Shown in pieces: positions 1 to 9,388 of a stretch of DNA of 64,000 nucleotides. Source of the stretch: a candidate division Zixibacteria bacterium SM23_81 (GTDB lineage Bacteria > SM23-81); assembly GCA_001304015.1 (NCBI GenBank), contig LJUY01000006.1, positions 62,001 through 126,000 on the forward strand, read 5' to 3'. Under the pieces are notes generated by a model. The model was not told the origin of the DNA and made no database searches. It worked only from the letters and a program-made list of their open reading frames with translations. The translations under genes were made by a program, and so were the position numbers. Positions within the stretch are counted from its first letter, which is position 1, and every line of letters begins with the position of its first letter.

Positions 1-3000
1 GCCTAATACACCTCTCCAGATCTCAGCGATCTTTTTTTCCATGGAACTACGTGGCGCGATGTAATCCAACTTCTCTATTTCGTGACCCTCGCTCAATTGA
101 CGCAAAAGCTGGTAATCAATTTTACCATTAGGAGTGAGAGGAATGGCATCAAGTGGAATAAATTGAGAGGGAATCATGTAATCAGGAAGCACCTCTCTCA
201 AGAAACGCCGTAAGGACAAAGAGGAGACAAGCTCGTCACAGATGATATATGCGATTAACCTTTTATCTCCCTGGCCAATATCGGATGTTACTACAACGCA
301 ATCTTTGATGACTTCATGCTTGGACAGCGCTGATTCTATCTCACCTAATTCAATACGAAATCCCCGGATCTTCACCTGCTGGTCGATGCGCCCCAAAAAC
401 TCGATGTTCCCATCGGGCAAATAGCGGGTCAAATCCCCTGTCTTGTACAAACGTGCGCCTGGCTTCTCATTGAAGACGTTGGGGACGAACTTCTCCGCTG
501 TCAACTCTGGATGCTTTAGATAACCCCTGGCCAGGCCCACACCTCCAATGTGCAATTCAGCCGGCACGCCAATGGGAACGGGTTGTAAATGGGCATCCAG
601 CAGAAAAACTTGCGTGTTGCTAATAGGCCGACCAATAGGTGGCGTTCGCCTATCTTCTGCGCATTCAGCTACGGTTGACCAGATGGTATCTTCGGTGGGA
701 CCATAGAGGTTAAAGATACGACGTCCCTTGATCCAGCGTGGAACGAGGTCTCCAGGACAGGCTTCTCCAGCTACATTGAGTATTCCCAACGCCGGTAATT
801 TCTCGGTCGGTAAGGCACCCAGAACCGATGGGGTGAGTACCATACAAGTTATGCTCAAATCTTGCATTAACTTTATCAGGGCGGGGCCGGGTAGCAGGGT
901 CTCCTCCTTCCCCAGGCAGAGCGTTGCTCCAACTCGCAAAGCCAAAACGATATCGAAGATTGATGCATCAAAACTAAAAGAAAAAAACTGCAGGACACGG
1001 TCGGTAGAGCCGAGCTTAAATGTCCTCATATGTGCGTCAGACACATTACATAGACCACCGTGCGTCACAAGGACGCCTTTGGGTTTACCCGTAGATCCCG
1101 AGGTGTAAATCACATAGGCCAGGTTGTCGGGCATCACACCGCTGATGGGATTCTTCTCGCTCAGTTCATGGATGGTGGCCCAATCTGTATCCAAGCAGAC
1201 CACACGTGCCCTATGCTCAGGCAATCCAGCGAGCAACTTTTCTTGAGTCAACAGCACCGGCACTTGGGAGTCTGACAGCATGAAGGCCAGGCGTTTCTTG
1301 GGATAGGCCGGGTCTAAGGGCATAAACGCTCCGCCAGCCTTGAGCACACCGAGTAGTCCCACTATCATCTCCAATGACCGCTCCATGCATATCCCCACGG
1401 GCACCTCTGGTCCCACGCCAAGATTCCGCAAGTGGTGCGCCAACTGATTGGCACGTGCATTCAAGGCACGATAGGTCAACTGCTCCCCTTCATAAACCAC
1501 ACCGATGGCGTCGGGCGTCCGCCCCACCTGATCTTCAAACAGATGGTGGAAACACGTATTCTGGGGATAATCCGCCCCGGTATCGTTCCATTCCACGAGC
1601 ATTTGGTGACGCTCTGTGGTTGAGAAAAGCGGAAGGTCCCAGATAGGCCGGTCTGGATGAGCAACAACGCCTTCCAGCAGAATCTGGTATTGTTTCGCCA
1701 TCCGGGCAATAGTGGCAGCATCAAATAAGTCTGTATTGTACTCCAACGACCCGATCAGCCCTTCTCCTGTATCCTTCACGATCAGAGTCAAGTCAAACTT
1801 CGCTGTTCCTGTGTGGACCTCCTCCGCGGAGCCAAACACCAGTCCCGGGAGCTCCACATCCTGCCTGGGAGCATCCTGCAGAACAAACATCACCTGAAAC
1901 AGCGGATTGCGGCTCATATCCCGCTCCGGCTGTATTTCCTCAACAAGTTTCTCAAAGGGCAGATCTTGATGAGCATAAGCCCTCAGTGCTTCTTGGCGCA
2001 CTCGATCTAACAATTCCCGAAAGGTTGGCCTTCCCGAGAGATCGGTCCGCATCACCAGTGTGTTGACGAAGAAGCCTATCAATCTCTCCAGCTCGGCCCG
2101 GTTACGATTGGCGATAACCGAGCCCACAACGATGTCTTCCTGGCCGCTATAACGAGCGAGCAAGGTCACGAAGACCGCCAGCAGAGTCATAAACAGACTG
2201 GTCCCTGAACGTTGACTCAGGGCTCTTAGATTTCCTCTCAGTTGAGAATCGATCTCAAGGTGCTCGATACTCCCCTGGAAGGTCTGAACTGCCGGTCGAG
2301 GACGATCAGTGGGAAGCTCCAGCACAGGGATATTGGCAAGATGATTCTTCCAGTAGGCCAGCTGTGCCTCCAACACATCTCCCTCTAAACAACGCCGTTG
2401 CCAAATAGCATAGTCTGCATACTGAATGGGCAGTTCGGTCAGCGGTGAGGGTTTTTTGGAAGAGAAAGCCTCGTAGAGTGCCGCCAACTCCCGAAAGATG
2501 ATTCCCAGAGACCAACCATCGGAGATAATGTGGTGCATGGTCACAAGCAACACATGCTCCTTTTCATCCAGACATAGGAGCTTGGCGCGCAGTAGCGGCC
2601 CACGGGTTAGGTTAAAAGTCCGCTTAGCCTCCTCAGCAGCCAGCCTTTGCAGCTCAGCCTCCTGTTCTGATCCCGGGAGTTCCCGAAGGGCAATCACTGG
2701 CAGGGTTAGGTTCTGAGCAGGGGTCACAACCTGAAATGGTTGTCCATCCAGCGCCACAAAAGCAGTCCGCAAGATTTCATGACGCCGCACGATTTCTCCG
2801 AGAGTCCGCTCGAGCGCCGCCACATCGAGCGAACCTCTCAGGCGCAAGTGCACAGGCATGTTGTAGAAAGGATTGTCAGAGACCAATTGTTCGAGAAACC
2901 ACAACCCCTGTTGGGAAAAGGAGGCCAACACGAACTTTCTATGTTCACCTAAAAGAGTGAGAATCTCTGCCTTACGTTTTGAAAGTTCCCTCCGCGAAGA

Positions 3001-3105
3001 TGGCGTGAGAACTCCTTCAGGTGCACGACAGTGTACTTTACCACTCTCGGTCCAGAGTTCTACTCCCTTTTGTAAAAGGTTGGCTAGAAAGCTAACGGTA
3101 TTCAT
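1..3105 (-). CDS. Nonribosomal peptide synthetase, TubC docking-C-A module (3' end cut by window edge)
   Basis: Second NRPS protein of the cluster; about 1035 residues are visible and the frame runs open off the left edge. Residues 1-50 look like a TubC-type N-terminal docking domain (LLQKGVELW, then CRAPEGVLTP and RKAEILTLL). A condensation domain follows, with its catalytic HHIISDG near residue 190. The adenylation domain starts near residue 540, with YTSGSTGKPKG near 666, NLYGPTEDT, and the catalytic Lys of PNGKIDY near 990. Only the beginning of the carrier domain is inside the window. The start ATG overlaps the stop of the upstream NRPS gene as ATGA, so translation is probably coupled. 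By-eye specificity residues are D-A-F-V-N-A-L-I-W; I do not recognise a substrate. The docking domain implies that it receives the peptide from the upstream one-module protein. Confidence 0.93.
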   Translation of the reverse strand, partial: MNTVSFLANLLQKGVELWTESGKVHCRAPEGVLTPSSRRELSKRKAEILTLLGEHRKFVLASFSQQGLWFLEQLVSDNPFYNMPVHLRLRGSLDVAALERTLGEIVRRHEILRTAFVALDGQPFQVVTPAQNLTLPVIALRELPGSEQEAELQRLAAEEAKRTFNLTRGPLLRAKLLCLDEKEHVLLVTMHHIISDGWSLGIIFRELAALYEAFSSKKPSPLTELPIQYADYAIWQRRCLEGDVLEAQLAYWKNHLANIPVLELPTDRPRPAVQTFQGSIEHLEIDSQLRGNLRALSQRSGTSLFMTLLAVFVTLLARYSGQEDIVVGSVIANRNRAELERLIGFFVNTLVMRTDLSGRPTFRELLDRVRQEALRAYAHQDLPFEKLVEEIQPERDMSRNPLFQVMFVLQDAPRQDVELPGLVFGSAEEVHTGTAKFDLTLIVKDTGEGLIGSLEYNTDLFDAATIARMAKQYQILLEGVVAHPDRPIWDLPLFSTTERHQMLVEWNDTGADYPQNTCFHHLFEDQVGRTPDAIGVVYEGEQLTYRALNARANQLAHHLRNLGVGPEVPVGICMERSLEMIVGLLGVLKAGGAFMPLDPAYPKKRLAFMLSDSQVPVLLTQEKLLAGLPEHRARVVCLDTDWATIHELSEKNPISGVMPDNLAYVIYTSGSTGKPKGVLVTHGGLCNVSDAHMRTFKLGSTDRVLQFFSFSFDASIFDIVLALRVGATLCLGKEETLLPGPALIKLMQDLSITCMVLTPSVLGALPTEKLPALGILNVAGEACPGDLVPRWIKGRRIFNLYGPTEDTIWSTVAECAEDRRTPPIGRPISNTQVFLLDAHLQPVPIGVPAELHIGGVGLARGYLKHPELTAEKFVPNVFNEKPGARLYKTGDLTRYLPDGNIEFLGRIDQQVKIRGFRIELGEIESALSKHEVIKDCVVVTSDIGQGDKRLIAYIICDELVSSLSLRRFLREVLPDYMIPSQFIPLDAIPLTPNGKIDYQLLRQLSEGHEIEKLDYIAPRSSMEKKIAEIWRGVLG

Positions 3106-6100
3106 AGCTCTAACTTCTCAAAGTCCTCACGAGAGGTGATGGTGTCGATTTCAGTAGCCGACTGAGCCTTGAGGATGTCTCCATTAGCCTGGGTAAAGCC
3201 GGCTATCGTGGGTGCCTCAAATACGCTACTGAGAGGAAGCTCCACCTTAAAGGTGTCTCGGATGTGGGACACCACCTGCATGGTAAGCAATGAGTGTCCT
3301 CCCAACTCAAAGAAATTATCGTGCACACCGACGCGTTCAACCCCGAGTACTTGGGCCCAGATTCTGGCCAGAATTTCCTCAACTGGATTTCGTGGAGCAA
3401 CAAAGTCCTTTTCCAATTCAGGTCTTATTCGCTCCGGTGCAGGAAGCCGCTGACGGTCTACCTTCTTGTTGGGCGTTAGGGGAAGCGCCTGCAGCATCAT
3501 GAAAGAAGAGGGAACCATATAATCTGGCAATTTCTTGCGCAGGAAACCACTCAATTCATTGATTGTGGGTGTCTGCTGCTGCTGTGGAACCACATAGGCC
3601 ACCAGGCGTTTGTCACCAGGCTGATCCTCCCGAGCCATAACAACGGTCTCTCGCACAGCAGGGTGTCCTACCAGTACAGTTTCAATTTCTCCCAACTCGA
3701 TGCGGAAACCGCGAACCTTTACCTGATAATCAAGGCGACCGATAAACTCGATGTTGCCGTCGGGCAGGTAGCGGGCCAGATCCCCAGTTTTGTACAGGCG
3801 CGCTCCCGGCTCCGCGCTGAAGGGGTTGGGGATGAACTGCTCAGCCGTCATCTCAGGGTAGTTCAGATAGCCTCGGGCAAGGCCAGCGCCGCCCAGGTAC
3901 AGTTCGCCAAGAACTCCAATGGGAACAGACTGGAGATGTCGGTCCTGTAGATAGACTTGCGTATTAGCGATGGGGCGGCCGATGGGCGGTGATCCCGTGG
4001 CCTCCCCCCTCACCAAGGCAAATGTAGAATAGGTGGTGTCTTCCGAGGGGCCGTAGAGATTAAAGACCTGTTGAATCGTGTTCTGCTGATAGATCTGCTG
4101 CACAAGATGTTTCTGGAGCGGTTCCCCAGCCAAGTTCACGGTGTGCACCGAGGCAGGGATGCTATCGGCTCTCACCAACTCGGCTATCGTGGAGGGAACC
4201 GTGTTGATCAGGGTTACATCATTGGCGGCGGGTAAAGTGCGCAAATGTAATGCATTCTTGACCAAAATAACCTTGCCACCCCAGCTCAGAGGCACAAACT
4301 GCTCAAAGATCGACAGGTCAAAGCAGATTGATGTAGACAGCAAGACGCTAGCAAAATCCTCTGGAGCAAAGACTTCTCTCGCCCAGTTCAACATCACCAC
4401 GGTGCTATGATGCTCGATACCCACCCCTTTAGGCCTGCCGGTAGACCCCGAGGTATAGAGCACGTAGGCCATGTTATTGGCTGTCACATCAGTGACGGGG
4501 GTTCGCGCGCTCTCGCGAGCAATAATCTCCCTATCTGCATCTAGGCATACCACACTTGTTTCCTCTTTGGAAAACCGATGAGCTAACCGCTGTTGGGTCA
4601 ATAGCACTGGTGCTTGGGTGTCCTCCAGCATGAAGGCCAGACGCTCTTTTGGATACCATGGATCAAATGGAACGTAGGCTCCACCGGCTTTGAGAATACC
4701 AAGTAGCCCCACCATCATCTCTACCGATCTCTCGACGCAAATACCCACTAATACCTCAGGCCCTACACCCAGCTTTTGCAGGTAGTGCGCCAGTTGATTG
4801 GCTTGGCTGTTTAGCTCTCGGTAGGTCAGCTGCTCATCTTCAAAAACCAAAGCGATGGCGTCCGGAGTCTGATCCACTTGATCTTCAAACAACTGATGGA
4901 TACACTTTTCCTCAGCATACTCTCTATGAGTGTCGTTCCAGTCTAATATCAACTGATGTCTCTCGGCCTCGGTCAGCAAAGACAATTCCGAAAGCCGTTG
5001 CTGTGGATTCTCTACAATGCCTTCCAAGAGGGTTTGCAAATGCCCCAGCATGCGAGCAATGGTAGCGTCGTTGAAGTAATGTCGATCGTATCCAATCTCC
5101 AGCAAAAGTTCTGGCTCTGAATATCCGGACAGTACCAAGGGATAATTCGTCTGACCGGTGAACCGAACTTCTCGCTTCTCCCAACCACCACCCTCCGCCT
5201 GCAAAATAGAATGAAATGTGAAGTTCTCGAACACTACCAGGCTTTCAAATAATGGTTTACCCGCGGGTATGTCACTCCATTCCATAATTCTTGGCAGTGG
5301 CGTGTGCTCATACTCTCGTAATGCCACCCACTGCGCCCGAAGTTCCTTCAACAATAGCAGTAACGACTTTTCAGGAGACAGGGATGCCCGCATTGGAAGG
5401 GTGTTGAGAAGTATTCCCACCATGGATTCAATTCCCTCCAGAGCCGAATGACGACAGGCTCTTGTGGCTCCAAAAACCACATCCTCTTCGCCGCTATAGC
5501 GGCTCAGGAGCAGGACCCAAGCTCCTTGTATGAGGGTGTTGAGGGTTAATTCATGTCGTTCAGCCAGGGATCGCAATGCTGTCGTCATGGTTTCCGTGAG
5601 TCGAATTCCTTTCTCTTTATAATCCCCTTTCTCAACAGACTTATCACCATGGACGCGGTCTACGACCAAAGGTGTGGGAGCGGTGAAGCCTTTGAGCGTA
5701 CGTCGCCAGAAAGTCTCTGCCTCAGTCAGGTCCTGTTCCTCCAGCCAATTGATGTAGTCCCGATAAGGAGGGGCATGTTTGAGGGACAAGTCCTGGTTCT
5801 GAGAAAAAGCTTCGTAAAAGGCAAAGATCTCTAACCAGAGTAAATAGGCAGATCGACCATCTAACAAGGCATGGTGCAAGGTCCAGATGAACCGGTAGTC
5901 GGCCTGGCCCACTCGAAAAAGCGCCAAGCGCACAAGGGGGGCCTCGGTGAGTTCGAAACTACGACATCGATCCGTCTGGAGATATGACAAGAGCCGGCTT
6001 TTCTGCTCCTCCGTAGGAAGATCCCGCCAGTCTTGTTCTTCGAATGGGAGGGTAACATGCGTGTGTACGTCCTGAAGAGGCTCCTTGAGCCCCTCCCAAC

Positions 6101-6308
6101 GGAAACTTGTTCTTAAGATGGCGTGCCGTTCCGCAACTCGCTGCCAGGCCCTCTTGAAGGCAGAGACGTTTAGGTCTTCATGGAAAGCACAGATAAACTG
6201 CACATGATATACGCCGGACTGTCGCGTATTTAGGCTATGGAAGAGCATGCCCTGCTGTACGGGTGAAAGGCGGTATGAATCTTCGATATTCTCTGTTTTC
6301 ATTCGCAT
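3102..6308 (-). CDS. Nonribosomal peptide synthetase, one C-A-PCP module
   Basis: A 1068-residue single-module NRPS. The condensation domain begins at the N-terminus (SPVQQGMLFHSL) with HHALLDG at residues 145-151. The adenylation domain has YTSGSTGRPKG and NLYGPSEDT. The carrier protein has LGGHSL, with the phosphopantetheine Ser near residue 1006. The A10 motif reads NKKVDR instead of the usual NGKxDR; the following Lys near 949 is present. By-eye specificity residues are D-L-F-N-N-A-L-T-Y, a code I recall as assigned to alanine or similarly small residues; treat that as a hypothesis. A short acidic tail (REDFEKLEL) could be the partner of the downstream TubC docking domain. An N-terminal condensation domain in the first protein suggests an acyl or aminoacyl donor from elsewhere. 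It follows the MbtH gene by about 120 bp. Confidence 0.95.
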   Translation of the reverse strand: MRMKTENIEDSYRLSPVQQGMLFHSLNTRQSGVYHVQFICAFHEDLNVSAFKRAWQRVAERHAILRTSFRWEGLKEPLQDVHTHVTLPFEEQDWRDLPTEEQKSRLLSYLQTDRCRSFELTEAPLVRLALFRVGQADYRFIWTLHHALLDGRSAYLLWLEIFAFYEAFSQNQDLSLKHAPPYRDYINWLEEQDLTEAETFWRRTLKGFTAPTPLVVDRVHGDKSVEKGDYKEKGIRLTETMTTALRSLAERHELTLNTLIQGAWVLLLSRYSGEEDVVFGATRACRHSALEGIESMVGILLNTLPMRASLSPEKSLLLLLKELRAQWVALREYEHTPLPRIMEWSDIPAGKPLFESLVVFENFTFHSILQAEGGGWEKREVRFTGQTNYPLVLSGYSEPELLLEIGYDRHYFNDATIARMLGHLQTLLEGIVENPQQRLSELSLLTEAERHQLILDWNDTHREYAEEKCIHQLFEDQVDQTPDAIALVFEDEQLTYRELNSQANQLAHYLQKLGVGPEVLVGICVERSVEMMVGLLGILKAGGAYVPFDPWYPKERLAFMLEDTQAPVLLTQQRLAHRFSKEETSVVCLDADREIIARESARTPVTDVTANNMAYVLYTSGSTGRPKGVGIEHHSTVVMLNWAREVFAPEDFASVLLSTSICFDLSIFEQFVPLSWGGKVILVKNALHLRTLPAANDVTLINTVPSTIAELVRADSIPASVHTVNLAGEPLQKHLVQQIYQQNTIQQVFNLYGPSEDTTYSTFALVRGEATGSPPIGRPIANTQVYLQDRHLQSVPIGVLGELYLGGAGLARGYLNYPEMTAEQFIPNPFSAEPGARLYKTGDLARYLPDGNIEFIGRLDYQVKVRGFRIELGEIETVLVGHPAVRETVVMAREDQPGDKRLVAYVVPQQQQTPTINELSGFLRKKLPDYMVPSSFMMLQALPLTPNKKVDRQRLPAPERIRPELEKDFVAPRNPVEEILARIWAQVLGVERVGVHDNFFELGGHSLLTMQVVSHIRDTFKVELPLSSVFEAPTIAGFTQANGDILKAQSATEIDTITSREDFEKLEL

Positions 6309-6428
6309 TTTCTCTCTCGGCTTGACCGATTTTGATGATCAGATGGAAACCAGATAGGGCGGCCAGCTGCTTTTTGTATACAGGAATTAAACCGCTCTCT
6401 TTTGTCGGTAACTCACAATTTTACCAAA

Positions 6429-7046
6429 CTATGCCTCTACAAACTCAAGATGCCCTTGACCTGTTAGGGTATTGAGATCAATGTCAGCGACACACTGGAC
6501 TTTAACGTAATTAAGCGTCAGACCCCCCACAAGATGAGCATTCCCAGTTTGGTTATCGAAATCGGCCTGGTTTAAATCGGTCGTACCATGATCAAGTCTA
6601 ACTCCCAGCTCTGTCCCCCCCCTTGTATCCGTGAACTTAACAAGGATATATCCTCGATCGATAGCTTCTCTAAAGAGTTTAACAGTCTTTTCAGGTCGCA
6701 GAGCTATTTCCACTGGATGATCGCCTTCTGAAAGAAATTGTCCCAAATCGTCCCTCGGGTCTTTCTTTTTATTTTTCTCTGCCTCATTTACTTTCAAGGC
6801 TTTTTCCTTATCTCCTTCCTCTCTCTTTTGGGCCATCTCCTCCATTTTCTTTCTGAGACTGAGTGGCCGCATATCCGTCCAGACTTTCTTTATGAAAGCC
6901 AGGCACTCATCTTTAGACCCACTTTGACCAACCTTTTTCCAGCCAAGAGGCGGATTTCCTTTATGCTCAAGCCAAATAGAATACTGCTCTTCTTGATTTA
7001 CGACGACTTCGTATGTCGTCGTGTCCTCCTGGTTGTCTCTATTCAT
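6429..7046 (-). CDS. MbtH-like protein fused to a C-terminal domain of unknown function
   Basis: Residues about 10-70 are an MbtH-like domain: NQEEQYSIW, the PPLGWKKVG segment, and WTDMRPLSLR. MbtH proteins bind and activate NRPS adenylation domains, and this one sits directly upstream of two NRPS genes. Ordinary MbtH proteins end near residue 70. This one continues through a charged Lys/Glu-rich linker (about 70-105) into a domain of roughly 100 residues containing FREAIDRGYILVKFTDTRGG and ending GQGHLEFVEA, which I do not recognise. The ATG at 7046 has a GGAGG eight bases upstream. A TTG at 7061 is in frame but lies across that ribosome site, so I reject it. Product length is 205 residues. 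Confidence 0.85.
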   Translation of the reverse strand: MNRDNQEDTTTYEVVVNQEEQYSIWLEHKGNPPLGWKKVGQSGSKDECLAFIKKVWTDMRPLSLRKKMEEMAQKREEGDKEKALKVNEAEKNKKKDPRDDLGQFLSEGDHPVEIALRPEKTVKLFREAIDRGYILVKFTDTRGGTELGVRLDHGTTDLNQADFDNQTGNAHLVGGLTLNYVKVQCVADIDLNTLTGQGHLEFVEA

Positions 7047-7358
7047 CTCGCCATCCTCCAAATGGAGCCGTCTATCGAATTCTTTGACAGCCTTTCCAGT
7101 GAGATGACACCCTACCTGATCTCTTTAGCTGCATTTCTCCAACGAAAGATAAAAAGGAAAGAGCGTCACCACTTTATCGACCTTGATTACGAAGTGCGCT
7201 CAGCGACCAGCTAGCGTGAAAGAGTTCAGTGACCCTGACAGCAGAAAAAGGACTACATTTCCGCAGGCTCTGGCAATTTATAGCAGATCAGGTAAGGCCC
7301 TTCCAATTTTCCACTGACTTCCTGGTGCGCCCATCTTCCCCGGATTCCCCTGAGCACT
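7047..7358. other. Intergenic leader before the MbtH-NRPS operon
   Basis: About 310 bp without a gene between the phosphodiesterase stop and the MbtH start. It holds a candidate sigma-70 promoter (listed separately) and a leader of roughly 220 nt. I see no clear terminator hairpin. A plus-strand open frame across this stretch has no recognisable product and starts inside the MbtH gene, so I do not call it. Confidence 0.5.
7277..7306 (-). promoter_or_regulatory. Candidate sigma-70 promoter for MbtH-NRPS
   Basis: On the minus strand: -35 TTGGAA (7301-7306), an 18-base spacer, and -10 TATAAA (7277-7282) preceded by TG with one base between, an extended -10. It points at the MbtH gene with a leader of about 220 nt. 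It would give the NRPS genes their own transcription start, separate from the phosphodiesterase/cysC genes. Confidence 0.4.
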
Positions 7359-8699
7359 TTACACAGCCACACGCCCATCTACATCCTGGGGCACGCGAAC
7401 GTCCATCATGCTCAGAATGGTGGGCATAAGATCCATAATCTCCACATCTTCCTGTACAGAGCGCCGACCCAGCACCAACAAAAAAGCATCATCGTAAGTG
7501 TGCATACCCACTAAGGCCGTTTTTTCAAACAACAAAGCTTTCTTAACATCCGCCTTGAGATCAAATCCATCAGTGGGAATGGCGATGAGATCTGCCGCCT
7601 GGAACAGACTATCCCCGTGATAAATCTCCTCCCTCCTCGCTACCTTCCGGATGACCCTCTCCCCTGTATCTGGGTTCCGAAGCTCTAGGAGACCCTCGGC
7701 TACCTCCCCTCTGACTCGATCATAATCAGAGGGGTCTACACTTCCCTTGGGTTCCCGCCCCTTCATGTTGATGTAGATGCGCCCGGGAAGGAGCGTGTAG
7801 GCTTTGGAGCTGGGATGAATATCCTGGAGGCTCTCAGGTGGATTCTCTCCGAATCTCAGCCATCCCTTCTCCAATAAATATCGACTGAGATTCACCTCTT
7901 TCTTAACGGTGCAAAAGCCGTGGTCGGACAACAGGATAAAGGTAACATCATCGTTCATCCTATTGTGGAACATACCTAGAATCTCGTCGATCTGCTCATA
8001 GTAATTCAGGAAGGGCGTTTTGTATTCGGGATGTTCCTGCTCCATATGCTCCCACATGAAGTGATTAATTCTATCGGTGCCCATAACATGGAGCTGAAAA
8101 TAATCCCAGGACTGGCGGTCCATGAAATAGGACACGGCCTGAATTCTCCTTTCCAAGGTAATGCGCAAGTCCTCCAAGAACTTGTCCAAGGATTCCCGGG
8201 CCTGGGCAGAATCCACGTCGATTCGGTAACCCATCTGTTCCAGCTGTCCAGCGATCTCCCTGGGGAATGTGGCCTTTTTCAGGTTGGTGGCCAAAAAGCC
8301 AGCCACCAATATTCCGTTTACGGATCTGACTGGATATGTGACCGGAACGTTGATGACCACGACCCTCTTTCCTCGTTCGCTGAGGATCTCCCACAGAGTC
8401 TTGCTGGTCATGTTCAAAGAGGTGGGTATGAACATCTCGTAGGAGCTAGGACGGTGATCCACGAAGCCGAAGATGCCATGCTTTCCCGGATTTTTCCCGG
8501 TCATGAAGGTGGACCAGGCCACTGAGGAGATGGTGGGTAATACGGATCTCATCCTGGTGAATGAGCCTTCTTCCACCATCTTGGCAAGGTGCGGAAGCCG
8601 TCCTTGGGACATCTGTGCTTCCAGGAAGCTATAAGGGACACCGTCGAGGCTGAGAACGAAAACGCGGCGTTTTTTTGGCCTAGTTCTAAAAAAAGCCAT
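7359..8699 (-). CDS. Alkaline phosphatase superfamily (type I phosphodiesterase-like) enzyme 1
   Basis: About 446 residues of the type I phosphodiesterase/nucleotide pyrophosphatase fold. Visible metal and catalytic sites: first Asp in VLSLDGVP, nucleophile region LPTISSVAWSTF (Ser at the position of the family Thr/Ser), DRINHF (Asp and His), LLSDHGF (Asp-His), and the late His in VGMHTYDDAF. All expected ligands are present, so it should be active. Family members hydrolyse or transfer phospho- and sulfo-esters; the substrate is unknown. I chose ATG 8699, with an AGAGGA upstream, over the in-frame ATG at 8720, which lacks a ribosome site. It lies 34 bp after cysC. No signal peptide or membrane segment is visible, so it is probably cytoplasmic. 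Confidence 0.85.
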   Translation of the reverse strand: MAFFRTRPKKRRVFVLSLDGVPYSFLEAQMSQGRLPHLAKMVEEGSFTRMRSVLPTISSVAWSTFMTGKNPGKHGIFGFVDHRPSSYEMFIPTSLNMTSKTLWEILSERGKRVVVINVPVTYPVRSVNGILVAGFLATNLKKATFPREIAGQLEQMGYRIDVDSAQARESLDKFLEDLRITLERRIQAVSYFMDRQSWDYFQLHVMGTDRINHFMWEHMEQEHPEYKTPFLNYYEQIDEILGMFHNRMNDDVTFILLSDHGFCTVKKEVNLSRYLLEKGWLRFGENPPESLQDIHPSSKAYTLLPGRIYINMKGREPKGSVDPSDYDRVRGEVAEGLLELRNPDTGERVIRKVARREEIYHGDSLFQAADLIAIPTDGFDLKADVKKALLFEKTALVGMHTYDDAFLLVLGRRSVQEDVEIMDLMPTILSMMDVRVPQDVDGRVAV

Positions 8700-8733
8700 G
8701 TCCTGTGTTCCTCTGCTCATTCAATCTGTGGAC

Positions 8734-9369
8734 TTAGAGATACCCGAGATCCTCTAGCCTTCTCTGGATCTTCTCTTCCTCTTCCTGGGAATAAACCTCA
8801 TCCTCCTCCAGCGAAGCCATCTGGTCTGCCACCGTTGACAGGGCCGGAACGTAACCCAATTCTTCTAGCTTCCGGATGACCGTATCTCGACATTCCTCTG
8901 GGCCAGTCTTATCGACCTTTAGGAGAACTTCTGGATGAAGCGGCTCTTCATAAGGATCGTCCACCCCAGTGAAGTCCTTAATCTCTCCCGCCCTGGCCTT
9001 CTTGTACATGCCCTTCACATCTCTTTGCTCACAGACCGCCACAGGGGCAGCCACAAAGACTTCCACAAAGTTGGTGGTCTCCCTTCTGGCATTGTCTCTT
9101 GCCTCTCTATATGGAGAGACAAAAGAAACCAGCACAGCTACCCCATTTCGACTTAACAGCTTGGCTACGAAAGTGACTCGCTCGATGTTTTTGTCTCGGT
9201 CCTCTTTGGAAAAACCCAAATCGCGGGTCAGGCTCTGTCTGACGATGTCTCCATCCAGACGCTCGACCCTCAAATTTCTCCTCTTCAACTCTTCGGCCAC
9301 CAAATCGGCCACCGTCGTCTTGCCGGAGCAGGGAAGCCCTGTGAACCACACGGTACATCCTGGTTGCAT
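8734..9369 (-). CDS. cysC: Adenylyl-sulfate kinase (APS kinase) with C-terminal tail
   Basis: Phosphorylates adenosine 5'-phosphosulfate to PAPS, the sulfuryl donor for sulfotransferases. Walker A is GLPCSGKTT at residues 10-18. The APS-binding segment (LDGDIVRQSLTRDLGFS), the ERVTFVAKLL helix and the lid region (GMYKKARAGEIKDFTGVDDPYE) are typical. The kinase core ends near residue 175. The last 35 residues form an acidic helix ending RLEDLGYL, not usual for CysC but resembling the tail of many alkaline-phosphatase-superfamily proteins. ATG 9369 has GGAGG eight bases upstream. The gene sits between two phosphodiesterase genes; the partner ATP sulfurylase is 4.5 kb upstream in the same direction. 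Confidence 0.96.
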   Translation of the reverse strand: MQPGCTVWFTGLPCSGKTTVADLVAEELKRRNLRVERLDGDIVRQSLTRDLGFSKEDRDKNIERVTFVAKLLSRNGVAVLVSFVSPYREARDNARRETTNFVEVFVAAPVAVCEQRDVKGMYKKARAGEIKDFTGVDDPYEEPLHPEVLLKVDKTGPEECRDTVIRKLEELGYVPALSTVADQMASLEEDEVYSQEEEEKIQRRLEDLGYL

Positions 9370-9388
9370 TTTAGGATCCTCCTTGAAC

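Noticed and set aside
6738-7214. Plus-strand open frame of 158 codons across the MbtH gene.
   Set aside because: Antisense to a recognised gene; the translated product has no domain and is a mirror of the Lys/Glu-rich linker.
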